The notes beneath the pieces are model-generated. The model made no database searches, had not been told where the DNA came from, and saw nothing but the letters and a program-made list of their open reading frames with translations. This document shows positions 14,335 through 21,092 of a stretch of DNA of 31,514 nt, in pieces. Position 1 is the stretch's first letter. Every line of letters begins with the position of its first letter. The stretch is from positions 1 through 31,514 of the IMG/VR virus record IMGVR_UViG_3300043823_000427; one strand, 5' to 3'. Origin of the DNA: a virus. The position numbers and the translations under genes are program-made.

Positions 14335-14508
14335 CTACTCCTTATCTGCAAACTTATTTTTGACTCTAGACATCATCTTATCATTCCTGCAAGTGGCGCA
14401 TGTAGCTCCATCATGGCTATACATTGCCTCAATAGGTGCCATAATGTTTCCGCACTTGTTGCATTCTTTGCTACCAGAATAAATAGTCTCTGTAGTTGTA
14501 TGGTCCAT
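14335..14508 (-). CDS. 57-residue zinc-ribbon protein
   Basis: A short gene with two CxxC knuckles: CNKCGN (C16, C19) and CATCRN (C37, C40), 17 residues apart, a classical four-cysteine zinc ribbon. The ATG shares its A with the TAA of the upstream gene, and the stop lies two bases before the next ATG. The C-terminal tail is basic. Small treble-clef or ribbon proteins like this are frequent in actinophages. Function unknown; nucleic-acid or protein binding would be typical for the fold. Confidence 0.7.
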   Translation of the reverse strand: MDHTTTETIYSGSKECNKCGNIMAPIEAMYSHDGATCATCRNDKMMSRVKNKFADKE

Positions 14509-14870
14509 TACCAGATAGCCTCATTCATATTACGAGCGGTTCCTTGATAACCGGCTGGATCACGTGTATAGTCTACACGACGTGGCTCATCATAGGCCTC
14601 ATTGACATCCATAACATCCATTATTCCTAGTTCACGAGTACGATAACCATAGCGTGGAGGAAATAGGTTAACTTGTGGAAGTGGTGGACGAACAATATCT
14701 TGAATTAATGCGGCAGGCATAGTTGTAGAATATAGGGCTCTGGTCATTAAAGCCTCTTGAGTAGAGGAAAATGGGCCCATATAATCATAGCGAAGCAGAG
14801 AGGGCTCTGGTTCATCAGATTCTATAGGATATCCTTTTGTATGATCATAGACGCTATCTTGATTCATCAC
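14508..14870 (-). CDS. Hypothetical protein
   Basis: 120 residues beginning MMNQDSVYDHTKGYPIESDE, acidic and rich in Tyr, Pro and Arg, with RPPLPQVNLFPPRYGYRTRE in the middle. No Cys motif or membrane segment. The start overlaps the preceding stop (TAATG-like), and the end overlaps the next ATG. The many Tyr/Pro/Arg residues suggest an extended protein, perhaps structural, but no family could be named. Confidence 0.7.
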   Translation of the reverse strand: MMNQDSVYDHTKGYPIESDEPEPSLLRYDYMGPFSSTQEALMTRALYSTTMPAALIQDIVRPPLPQVNLFPPRYGYRTRELGIMDVMDVNEAYDEPRRVDYTRDPAGYQGTARNMNEAIW

Positions 14871-15475
14871 TATCTTCTTTCTATAGAACTAAATTTATGT
14901 TGATTAATAGCTTGAGCTAAGCTATGCGTAGGCATTTCTTCACCAGTAGCATCTGTAAAGATTCTTGGTCCCCTAAAAGTTCTTTTTTCAAATCCAGCAT
15001 TTCCTGGATGCGGTTGATTATGCGTATCGAATACCGGCTCATTATTTTTAATCTTAGATGCTTTTGCCTTTTTAGCTTGATCTAATTTCCATTTAAGATC
15101 TTTATCACGCTGACCCCAAAGTAATTCTCTTTGAGCTGGATCATCATTACGAGTTGCAAAGTGTGTACCGTTACGTAGAGATTCAACATGTTTCTGCACA
15201 TCTCTAGTACTAAACCAAACTCTATGAGAAGCAAAGTTTTGACCACGAAACTCTACATGTTGGTTTATACCTGTTTCCCAAGCAATTCTCTTACTATTAT
15301 GGGGACTACGACCTAGAATTTCACCAAGTTCACGATGAGACATAAAAGGTAATCCATCATCATCTACAGGTGGAGGCGCTTGGGTAGAGGTACGCTCAAA
15401 TGCTCCTCCACGAATTACTCCATCAGGTCGCATACCATAAGCTTCACGCTGTTCTGGGGTATACTCAATAGGCAT
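14870..15475 (-). CDS. HTH-like hypothetical protein
   Basis: 201 residues. Residues about 44-98 (PFMSHRELGEILGRSPHNSK, then FASHRVWFSTRDVQKHVESL) follow the pattern of a winged or MerR-like helix-turn-helix: helix, turn, recognition helix, strands carrying a basic wing, then a further helix. The rest is Lys-rich with coiled-coil-like DLKWKLDQAKKAKASK and a polar tail. A GTG three codons earlier (15484) is less likely than the ATG at 15475, which shares a base with the previous TAA and has AGGTGG upstream. DNA binding is inferred from the HTH-like pattern only. Confidence 0.55.
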   Translation of the reverse strand: MPIEYTPEQREAYGMRPDGVIRGGAFERTSTQAPPPVDDDGLPFMSHRELGEILGRSPHNSKRIAWETGINQHVEFRGQNFASHRVWFSTRDVQKHVESLRNGTHFATRNDDPAQRELLWGQRDKDLKWKLDQAKKAKASKIKNNEPVFDTHNQPHPGNAGFEKRTFRGPRIFTDATGEEMPTHSLAQAINQHKFSSIERR

Positions 15476-16017
15476 TATTGCCACCTAGGTTTCAAGTGAG
15501 AGAAAGTATCTGCTGTACGAGGATTAAACTCTGCAGGAACAGAAGCTGAAATATTAGACTTACCATCATTAACAAGATGAGGTGCTGGAGCTAATGTAGC
15601 TGCTGGAGTATACCTAGGCACATTCATAGTTAATGAACCATCATTATCAACTAACTTAGGCTTTACATTAAGTCTACGATCAGGTTGTAGATTCTCCGGC
15701 CACAAATACTGAGCTGGATCAATGCGTTCACCACGATGAACACCACGCTGATAAGCACGCTGGTTCTGACGATTCTTAAGAGAGTCGAGAACTGTATCTG
15801 AGACTGCATAAGGCTTACCTTTATCATCACGACGAGAACGAATCGTTCCTAAGTAGCCGTCAGGATATTCTGCTTGTGGAGCACGACCTACACCGATACG
15901 TAGAAAGTCCATTTCACTACGAGGAACTACAGGCGTACCACCACCACCGGTGGTTGTATAAGCTCCTACGAAACCGCTAGCACCGAGGTACTGCCAGTTT
16001 TGATGTGATTCAGCCAT
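15475..16017 (-). CDS. Hypothetical protein, first gene of the coupled run
   Basis: 180 residues: MAESHQNWQYLGASGFVGAY, a Gly-rich stretch (TTTGGGGTPVV), a basic region KNRQNQRAYQRGVHRGER, and a Pro/Ala-rich C-terminus. Low in hydrophobic core pattern, so partly extended. AAGGAG lies six bases before the ATG. Transcription from the lysis side would be stopped by the hairpin at 16062-16084, so the run 12491-16017 needs its own promoter. A TATACT box at 16040-16045 exists but lacks a matching -35. No family recognised. Confidence 0.7.
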   Translation of the reverse strand: MAESHQNWQYLGASGFVGAYTTTGGGGTPVVPRSEMDFLRIGVGRAPQAEYPDGYLGTIRSRRDDKGKPYAVSDTVLDSLKNRQNQRAYQRGVHRGERIDPAQYLWPENLQPDRRLNVKPKLVDNDGSLTMNVPRYTPAATLAPAPHLVNDGKSNISASVPAEFNPRTADTFSHLKPRWQ

Positions 16018-16061
16018 GTTTACTCCTTAGGACAATATAAGTATACCCTGAAAAGCAAAGA

Positions 16062-16084
16062 GCTGGGGGTGTAATTCCCCCAGC
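16062..16084 (-). terminator. Hairpin terminator after the holin candidate
   Basis: GCTGGGGG and CCCCCAGC form an 8-bp GC-rich stem with a 7-base loop. Read leftward, the stem is followed by TCTTTGCTTTTC, so it should end transcripts that come from the holin/endolysin genes. It lies 17 bases past the stop at 16101. Confidence 0.78.
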
Positions 16085-16100
16085 CCATTACTTTAATAGA

Positions 16101-16424
16101 TTACTTAGCTGCTGGTGCGGCAGGAGCAACATTTGCTGCGATTGCAGCTTGTGCTACGGCCTTTTGAGCATCTGTTACAGCAGCAGTCGCTACAGAGGTT
16201 AGCGCTGCAGTTGTTACTGCGTCAAGGTGCTCCTTCTTAGCAAGATCATTTACAACACCCTTAGGGTTAGCCTTAGCAAGCAATGGTCCAACTACACCGA
16301 TGATTGCAGCCCATAGAATGTGCTTAAGGTGGTGGTTGCCTGTCTGGTAGATAGCTACAGCAGATGCAGCGGTTGCATAGACGTAGTGTTCTACAAGAGC
16401 TTTTTCTGATTGTGTGATTTTCAT
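16101..16424 (-). CDS. Two-helix membrane protein, holin candidate
   Basis: 107 residues from MKITQSEKAL. Two hydrophobic segments, about residues 13-28 (HYVYATAASAVAIYQ) and 34-50 (HILWAAIIGVVGPLLAK), are separated by a short polar turn and followed by an Ala/Val-rich C-terminal half. Size, two membrane spans and closeness to the CHAP endolysin (300 bases upstream) fit a class II holin, which makes membrane holes so that endolysin reaches the wall. The frame continues upstream to 16643, but the ATG at 16424 has AAAAGGAT before it and the extended part is the antisense-like shadow of the neighbour. Holin function is inferred from context. Confidence 0.6.
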   Translation of the reverse strand: MKITQSEKALVEHYVYATAASAVAIYQTGNHHLKHILWAAIIGVVGPLLAKANPKGVVNDLAKKEHLDAVTTAALTSVATAAVTDAQKAVAQAAIAANVAPAAPAAK

Positions 16425-16446
16425 AAGGATCCTTTTCTTCAATAAA

Positions 16447-16463
16447 GGGATTGATTTAACCCC
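16447..16463 (-). terminator. Small hairpin with T-rich tail just after the promoter at 16473
   Basis: GGGGTT and AATCCC pair over six positions (one G-U) around AAATC, followed by TTTATT in the leftward direction. It starts about 10 bases after the -10 box, ahead of the holin candidate. It could stop transcripts arriving from the upstream membrane-protein gene or act as an attenuator for the promoter. Weak stem, so confidence is modest. Confidence 0.4.
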
Positions 16464-16472
16464 TCTGCCTAT

Positions 16473-16501
16473 AGTATAGCAGTAATTATTTAACTTCGCC
16501 A
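16473..16501 (-). promoter_or_regulatory. Leftward extended -10 promoter
   Basis: TATACT (16478-16473) with TGC directly before it forms an extended -10 box, and the start region ATAGGCAG matches the other sites of the family. The -35 position (TGGCGA, 16501-16496) is poor, as is usual for extended -10 promoters. It would drive the holin candidate separately from the endolysin. Confidence 0.5.
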
Positions 16502-16725
16502 CTTTCGATATTTGTTGCATATGGGGTAATAATGTGAGACTCTGCAGGTGTATTAGCTTTAGCTGCAGTTGTACTATTTGTAGCTGTTCCTGCTGTAAAT
16601 GCTGTGACAGCTGCAACAATGGACTTAAGATCTGGTTTTCCACCTGCTGCAGTAAAAGCAGCAGCAGCGGCTGTAGTTCCCATAGCTAGGTGGACTGGAT
16701 CGGTTACCTTTAACTTAATTGCCAT
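16486..16725 (-). CDS. Small Ala/Thr-rich membrane-associated protein
   Basis: 79 residues starting MAIKLKVTDPVHLAMGTTAA. Two weakly hydrophobic Ala-rich stretches (HLAMGTTAAAAAFTAAGG and KSIVAAVTAFTAGTAT) could cross or lie on the membrane. Its ATG overlaps the TAA of the endolysin (TAATG). Position between endolysin and holin candidate and its size suggest a holin, antiholin or lysis accessory, but the hydrophobicity is low. It ends just before the promoter at 16473. Confidence 0.55.
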   Translation of the reverse strand: MAIKLKVTDPVHLAMGTTAAAAAFTAAGGKPDLKSIVAAVTAFTAGTATNSTTAAKANTPAESHIITPYATNIESGEVK

Positions 16726-17606
16726 TATTCATTAGCCTTTGCAACCATAGATGTATAAGTTTGAGCAGTTATGCCTTTACCTATAGATGTTTTTAATCCT
16801 GGATAAATCTGTTGATAAAACGGAATTAAAGCAATTTCTTGTGCAGTCAATACTTGACTTACCATTGCGGGAGGAAGTAATCCGGCATTAGCTAAAGCTT
16901 TAGAGACAATAAAAGATACAGTTCCTTTTGCCCCAACTTTAAATTCTGGAGAAGAGGCTCCTGGGTATTGTGGAGCTACTACAACTGTAGGAGCTTTAGT
17001 TGGTACCGGAGTAGGAACATTACTAGGAGCTGTATGAACTGCAGCAACTCCTCCACCTGCAAGTGTTGCAACTCCAGCAGTTCCTGCAGCTACTTTTTTA
17101 CCTGTAGATGATCCTTGAACTGGAGCAGAAGAATGCGAATAATCTGGACGTACAATAGCTAATACATATAAATAAGGCCTATGACGACGATAGCATCCAT
17201 CACCATCAGCTTGGTTACCTGTATAAGATTCTGGACCAGTATTAAACCCGATAGTTGTTAACCCATCTTTAGAAGCAGCCTCTACTATTTCTACATGGTC
17301 AGCAACCCCATTTCCAGACCAGGAATAGAAAACCAAATCTCCTGGTAATCCGGAGTACTTATCAACAACCTGTTTATTTTTTTGAAACCATGTTAAACCA
17401 TCTGGACAGTATGCAAATCCTTTAGGAGTTTGAGCAGCTACTAAATGTGATGCATTTGCTTGAGCAAAGCACCATGAAACACCCATTGCACAGTAAGCTT
17501 CATTTGGAATACCGTACCAGGTTCCATAAGGATTCTCATTATTTGGTCCTTCTACGAATCCTAATTGGGTACGTGCAATGTTTACAATATCTACTCCGGC
17601 TGTCAT
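16725..17606 (-). CDS. CHAP-domain endolysin
   Basis: 293 residues. Residues about 1-150 form a CHAP domain: catalytic Cys in AYCAMGVSWCFA (C39), GDLVFYSW (89-96) and the catalytic His in VADHVEIVE (H104). Such enzymes are amidases or endopeptidases that cut the host wall peptidoglycan. A Ser/Ala/Gly/Pro/Thr-rich linker (about 155-215) leads to a C-terminal domain, FKVGAKGTVSFIVSKALANA onward to IGKGITAQTYTSM, which may bind the wall. No signal peptide is visible, so release would depend on the holin candidates nearby. The end overlaps the small membrane protein and the start overlaps the HNH gene by four bases. Confidence 0.85.
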   Translation of the reverse strand: MTAGVDIVNIARTQLGFVEGPNNENPYGTWYGIPNEAYCAMGVSWCFAQANASHLVAAQTPKGFAYCPDGLTWFQKNKQVVDKYSGLPGDLVFYSWSGNGVADHVEIVEAASKDGLTTIGFNTGPESYTGNQADGDGCYRRHRPYLYVLAIVRPDYSHSSAPVQGSSTGKKVAAGTAGVATLAGGGVAAVHTAPSNVPTPVPTKAPTVVVAPQYPGASSPEFKVGAKGTVSFIVSKALANAGLLPPAMVSQVLTAQEIALIPFYQQIYPGLKTSIGKGITAQTYTSMVAKANE

Positions 17607-18043
17607 TCTTTATCCTCCTTAACAACTTCTGCTGCAGCATCTGTTTGCGCCTTACGATACCTGAAAGTTTCCCACAAAGGAGCAGGAATTTCATGGATAC
17701 CATAACGTGTGCGATGATGAGCTTCACACAAAACTTCTAGGTTTCCTGGACTTTCTATCCACTGCTGAAAATCTTCATCATTTTCGAAGTGAAGTCCAAA
17801 GGCTTGTTCCACTTTATGAGGATCCATATCATTAACTTGAGAGAATTCAATATGGCTATGATGTAGCTCTGGACCGCCTGAGCATAGATCATCATTAATT
17901 ATGCATTTCCATAGGCCTTGGCGTTTAATACGAGCCTTAGCCTGGTTAAAAAGATGGTAATGCGGATCTGATTCACGAGGCTCATGGGCAGGAATAGATA
18001 CAGCTAAATGTAAATTCATAGCTTGCTTATGTGCGTCTGTCAC
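17603..18043 (-). CDS. HNH endonuclease-like protein
   Basis: 146 residues from a GTG that overlaps the preceding TGA (GTGA). The HNH core is ELHHSHIEFSQV, then, after an insertion rich in Asp and Glu, SPGNLEVLCEAHHRTRYG: the paired His in the first part, the Asn, and the last His-His. Upstream, LWKCIINDDLCSGG holds two Cys that could bind zinc. HNH enzymes nick or cut DNA; in phages they act in packaging, homing or defence. The frame reading to 18184 lies over the NlpC/P60-like gene and was not used. It stands among lysis genes, so a free-standing homing role is possible. Confidence 0.72.
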   Translation of the reverse strand: MTDAHKQAMNLHLAVSIPAHEPRESDPHYHLFNQAKARIKRQGLWKCIINDDLCSGGPELHHSHIEFSQVNDMDPHKVEQAFGLHFENDEDFQQWIESPGNLEVLCEAHHRTRYGIHEIPAPLWETFRYRKAQTDAAAEVVKEDKE

Positions 18044-18531
18044 TGGTATATTAACCTTTCTGCCAGATCTCCTGGCGTCACTAAAGCATCTGGTTTGTTT
18101 CTTAATGTGAAGTCTGCATATGCATAGGCTTCTGCTACAAGCTCTGAACAAATATAGCCTTGACGCTTTGCTAAACGAACCCACAATCTACTAGGTGGAA
18201 GTCCTAGTCCAAGGATACGTAGAAATAGGATAAAAATATCTAGATACCCATATGATTTTCCTACTTGATCTATTGCAAAGTCGACAATATCTTTTCTTTG
18301 CTCACTAGTAAGGTCTTCATGTTTGTTATACGCTAGGATATTATATTTGCTAGCTTTGCCAAATTTGACTCCAATAGGACGAGCCTCTATAATAAGGTCA
18401 TCCCCGAGGTATATAAAATTATGATTCCAACGGCTAGTAGTACCTATTCTAATAAGGCGTCCTATAAGTCCCCCAGTTTTTACTACTGCGTAATCTCCAG
18501 GCCTAGGCTCATACTGCGCCGTGGTCGTCAT
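18040..18531 (-). CDS. Permuted NlpC/P60 (papain-like) peptidase
   Basis: 163 residues: PGDYAVVKTGGLIGRLIRIG, then RWNHNFIYLG with the His (H37) and IIEARPIGV, and later YICSELVAEAYA with the Cys (C128). The catalytic His precedes the Cys, the reverse of standard NlpC/P60 order, as in the YiiX/YaeF permuted group. A hydrophobic stretch, YLDIFILFLRILGLGL (about 96-111), may contact the membrane. Members cut peptides or amides in the wall or in lipids. Its position upstream of the CHAP endolysin suggests a second lysis enzyme. The ATG has GGAGG nine bases upstream and lies inside the previous gene. Confidence 0.68.
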   Translation of the reverse strand: MTTTAQYEPRPGDYAVVKTGGLIGRLIRIGTTSRWNHNFIYLGDDLIIEARPIGVKFGKASKYNILAYNKHEDLTSEQRKDIVDFAIDQVGKSYGYLDIFILFLRILGLGLPPSRLWVRLAKRQGYICSELVAEAYAYADFTLRNKPDALVTPGDLAERLIYQ

Positions 18532-18880
18532 TCTTTATATCCTCCACTATTTCTTCGAGATGCTCAATCTCTTGCTTTTCAAGTTTAAGGATATGGCGGA
18601 TGATCATTGCATCTCTTTTGGTTTGTCCAATCATGGCAATACCAATTATAAGTTCTACAGTTACAGCTAGCCATGAAGCTAGGTTCATCCATTTGATATA
18701 AGCAGATGTGTCGCCAAACCAATGTGGCTTGATCCACCAGACTATAGTACCTACTGTCCATATAATAACAAACCACCAGTTACGGATGATTCCCTGTACT
18801 GTCCAGGAGATCTTTTCGCTTAGGGTTAGGATATCACCGGTATCCTTGTGAACATATTTTTTCTTAATGAAATTAAACAT
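18509..18880 (-). CDS. Two-span membrane protein with C-terminal coiled coil
   Basis: 123 residues. Hydrophobic segments NWWFVIIWTVGTIVWWI (about 34-50) and WLAVTVELIIGIAMIG (about 70-85) are followed by a charged helix, HILKLEKQEIEHLEEIVEDI. N-terminus is basic (MFNFIKKKYVHK), which would favour an inside N-terminus. Its ATG overlaps the preceding stop and the end overlaps the NlpC/P60-like gene. It may be a holin or a membrane partner for the lysis enzymes. No family is named with confidence. Confidence 0.65.
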   Translation of the reverse strand: MFNFIKKKYVHKDTGDILTLSEKISWTVQGIIRNWWFVIIWTVGTIVWWIKPHWFGDTSAYIKWMNLASWLAVTVELIIGIAMIGQTKRDAMIIRHILKLEKQEIEHLEEIVEDIKNDDHGAV

Positions 18881-19187
18881 CTTCTACCCTCACTTTCATA
18901 ACTTCAATATCAGTTTTAATAGCTTGTTGATTGTTCAAAAGATCATCAACCTTATTAATTAGCCCTGTCTTGCCATTGTTATACAGCGCATATTCTATAC
19001 GGCTGGTTCGCTTATCTAGCTCATCTAACACTGCAAGTTCTGCTTTAATATCATCTTTTAAGGCCGAAAGATGGGAATCTACAACTTTATCTACTCCATG
19101 TTTAAACATCCACCAAATACCTGTACATATTGCTCCAAATACAAATACATATGAATATGCAATATTGGCCCAGTCTGATGCGTTCAC
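18873..19187 (-). CDS. One-span membrane protein with coiled coil (DUF2746-like)
   Basis: 104 residues from a GTG with AGGAG five bases upstream. Residues about 7-28 (ANIAYSYVFVFGAICTGIWW) form one membrane span; the rest is a coiled coil, with NNGKTGLINKVDDLLNNQQA. The layout resembles DUF2746 proteins of actinobacteriophages, often placed by lysis genes. It heads the lysis unit, directly downstream of a terminator. A holin-like or spanin-like role is inferred only from position and topology. Confidence 0.6.
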   Translation of the reverse strand: MNASDWANIAYSYVFVFGAICTGIWWMFKHGVDKVVDSHLSALKDDIKAELAVLDELDKRTSRIEYALYNNGKTGLINKVDDLLNNQQAIKTDIEVMKVRVEDV

Positions 19188-19206
19188 AGAATCTCCTAAA
19201 ATACTA

Positions 19207-19247
19207 AAGCCGGCGTATGCACATATTGTGCACTACACCGGCTTTTT
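19207..19247. terminator. Nested hairpin terminator after the metallophosphoesterase
   Basis: AAGCCGG (19207-19213) pairs with CCGGCTT (19238-19244), enclosing TGCACA and TGTGCA, a second 6-bp helix. Rightward it is followed by a T6 run; leftward by TTTAGTATTTT. It closes the metallophosphoesterase unit and precedes the lysis unit. Confidence 0.78.
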
Positions 19248-19264
19248 TGTACTGCTAAATGTAA

Positions 19265-20404
19265 CTACTTAAGTGTACTTACAATCTCTTGTCCACGATA
19301 CATGGTCTTACCTTTATGTATATGTACTTGATCAAAATGGAAACTATCATCATCCCCATCTTTAAAGTAAATAACACTTACGCCCTGTTGCCAGTTTTCA
19401 AAATATTGAAGTGCTTGGCCTTTGACATCCACACCACCTTTAACTGAGGGTACAGCTCCGTCCACCCTGCAAAGACATCCAGGTGAAAAAGAGACACTCT
19501 TGATGGCTTGATCACGATCAAATACCGTCTTGCTTTGCTGTTCCATGCGATGAGTATGGCCGAATAATGTTGAGATATTAGGGTTCGAATTTGCATATTG
19601 TGCAGCTGTAGAACCAGATGAGTTGGCACGGTCACCGTGAATAGCACGTAGACGCTTATTAATCCAATGTGCACCAGCTGGATACCCATCTATAAATTCT
19701 ACACCAAGCTCATCACAGCGTAATAGATTTTGTAAACTTAACACAGGCCATGAATCTGGCATATTTGCTACTTTAAGACCATATGCAGCAGCAGCGTTTG
19801 TATTAATGAACCTATTAAGGCGCTTGTCATGATTTCCTTCAAGAAGGATAATACGGGCATCTGCACCAGCATTAGCCCTTTGTTCAGCCAAGAAACGATG
19901 GCCTCGATTAATAGCTAGTTGAGCAGTATGTGCAAAATTAGCTTCTTGTTCATAAGTACCGTACATAGGTAGGTCTAGGAAGTCTCCTAGGTTAATAACT
20001 TGATCTACTGGATGCCCATGATCTAATCCAATAATCTGTAATGCTACATCCATGGCATCTTCATCATGAAATGGATCTAATGTTCCATCTTCATATTTTC
20101 TATAACCAATTTGTGGATCAGGAAGTGCAATAGCAACTTTCCAGCCACTGCTGATCAAATTAGTGCTGGGGGTTGGTTTTGGATTAATGACGACTGGATC
20201 TGCAGGCTGTACTGGTTGCCAGGCAGGACCTTCTGACCATTTAGGTGAAAGAATAATCTTAGTATCGTCTGGATTATTAGACAAGCTTACTTTACTAATC
20301 TTACCTACATCTTCTGGTGTAAGACCGTTAGCTTTTAAAAGCTTATCTATGGAGTTAATAGCGTTATCTGTTTTAGCTGTATTATATGCATCTTCTAACG
20401 ACAT
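19265..20404 (-). CDS. Calcineurin-like metallophosphoesterase
   Basis: 379 residues. The metal-binding motifs appear in order: DPQIG (D96), NLGDFLD (G140, D141), LLEGNHDKR (N191, H192) and GHTHRM near 285. These bind two metals and hydrolyse phosphodiesters or phosphomonoesters. An N-terminal helical region (1-45) and a Pro-rich linker (60-82) precede the catalytic domain; the former resembles an HTH or adaptor fused in other phage members. Its ATG overlaps the end of the small HRxGxCxC gene by ten bases. Substrate unknown; phage relatives are often near DNA metabolism genes. Confidence 0.85.
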   Translation of the reverse strand: MSLEDAYNTAKTDNAINSIDKLLKANGLTPEDVGKISKVSLSNNPDDTKIILSPKWSEGPAWQPVQPADPVVINPKPTPSTNLISSGWKVAIALPDPQIGYRKYEDGTLDPFHDEDAMDVALQIIGLDHGHPVDQVINLGDFLDLPMYGTYEQEANFAHTAQLAINRGHRFLAEQRANAGADARIILLEGNHDKRLNRFINTNAAAAYGLKVANMPDSWPVLSLQNLLRCDELGVEFIDGYPAGAHWINKRLRAIHGDRANSSGSTAAQYANSNPNISTLFGHTHRMEQQSKTVFDRDQAIKSVSFSPGCLCRVDGAVPSVKGGVDVKGQALQYFENWQQGVSVIYFKDGDDDSFHFDQVHIHKGKTMYRGQEIVSTLK

Positions 20405-20634
20405 GCGCAGTTCCCGTTTCTGTGTTCCTTAAGTGATGTTAGTCCGAATGTTGCTCCCGCCGATTGGTAAAGAGTATGAAGACCTCTAGTAGTAAAGTCT
20501 TCATCATTAAGTGATTCATCAAAAGCTTTTCTATCTGAATCTGACATATTTGTAGCCCATGCACCTACAACACATTTACCTGCTACATATGGATTTTCTT
20601 CTTTTGCTTTAGAATATAAAGCATCTAAGCCCAT
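20395..20634 (-). CDS. Small HTH-like protein with C-terminal HRNGNCAC
   Basis: 79 residues: KCVVGAWATNMSDSDRKAFD, then TTRGLHTLYQSAGATFGLTS and LKEHRNGNCAC. The last part has the pattern of a small phage helix-turn-helix domain that ends in HRxGxCxC and is found alone or fused to metallophosphoesterases and related proteins. It overlaps the metallophosphoesterase gene and is the first gene after the promoter at 20687. DNA binding is inferred; it may target the phosphoesterase to DNA or regulate the unit. Confidence 0.65.
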   Translation of the reverse strand: MGLDALYSKAKEENPYVAGKCVVGAWATNMSDSDRKAFDESLNDEDFTTRGLHTLYQSAGATFGLTSLKEHRNGNCACR

Positions 20635-20659
20635 TTCACCCTCCCTCTAAATAATAAAA

Positions 20660-20682
20660 GCAGGATGAGATTATCATCCTGC
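20660..20682 (-). terminator. Hairpin and T-rich tail directly after a promoter
   Basis: A perfect 9-bp stem (GCAGGATGA/TCATCCTGC) with a 5-base loop starts within about five bases of the predicted start point of the promoter at 20687. Leftward it is followed by TTTTATTATTT. It may terminate the transcript of the upstream gene, or be an attenuator or a 5' stabilising hairpin for the HRxGxCxC gene. Confidence 0.65.
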
Positions 20683-20686
20683 CTTT

Positions 20687-20715
20687 AGTATAGCCGATTT
20701 AGTAAGAGGTGTCAA
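20687..20715 (-). promoter_or_regulatory. Strong sigma70-type promoter
   Basis: On the - strand a perfect TTGACA (20715-20710), a 17-bp spacer and TATACT (20692-20687), followed by AAAGGCAGGA. It is the best match of the promoter family in the window. It overlaps the end of the gene at 20699 and would drive the HRxGxCxC protein and the metallophosphoesterase. Confidence 0.78.
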
Positions 20716-21049
20716 TTCCCTCTGACCATGAATCCTTCTGACGAATAGTAGATGGATTAACAATACGTCCATTAGCTTGTGTAAAACCTGCTGATGGTTC
20801 TGTCTGTGGAGCATAACTTGCCTTAACACCGTAAGCAGCGCCTAGACGCTCTTGACCTGCATAAGGACGGTTAGCACGAATGCCAACTCCTTGTGCTGCT
20901 GGATCAGCAGATGCATTGCTTTCGATAGGACGAAGTGTTCCTCGTTCAGGTTTAGCTGATGGAGCTGTGAATGAAACTCCTTGGCCTTCTGATTGACGGC
21001 CTTGTGTATCTTCTGCTGCTACTGCAGCATCAATATCTGATTTTGCCAT
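20699..21049 (-). CDS. Hypothetical polar protein
   Basis: 116 residues, beginning MAKSDIDAAVAAEDTQGRQS, rich in Ala, Gly, Ser and Gln and with scattered Tyr and Pro, so probably extended. No Cys, no membrane span. It carries the -35 box of the promoter at 20687 within its end. Composition resembles the unknown proteins at 12491-16017. The gap of 43 bases upstream (21050-21092) shows nothing clear. No family recognised. Confidence 0.65.
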   Translation of the reverse strand: MAKSDIDAAVAAEDTQGRQSEGQGVSFTAPSAKPERGTLRPIESNASADPAAQGVGIRANRPYAGQERLGAAYGVKASYAPQTEPSAGFTQANGRIVNPSTIRQKDSWSEGIDTSY

Positions 21050-21092
21050 GTTGGTACCTAACTGTTAGAGATCTCTTGGTACTAAGAATATA

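Noticed and set aside
16040-16045. TATACT box before the gene at 16017
   Set aside because: The -35 position falls in the terminator stem (CCCCAG) and the start region does not match the family, so it was not listed as a promoter.
16425-16643. N-terminal extension of the holin candidate (Gln/Leu-rich)
   Set aside because: It reads through the neighbouring gene in another frame and crosses a promoter and hairpin; the ATG at 16424 has its own Shine-Dalgarno sequence.
18044-18184. N-terminal extension of the HNH gene
   Set aside because: It overlaps the permuted NlpC/P60 gene, including its catalytic Cys region; the GTG at 18043 fits the GTGA coupling used elsewhere.
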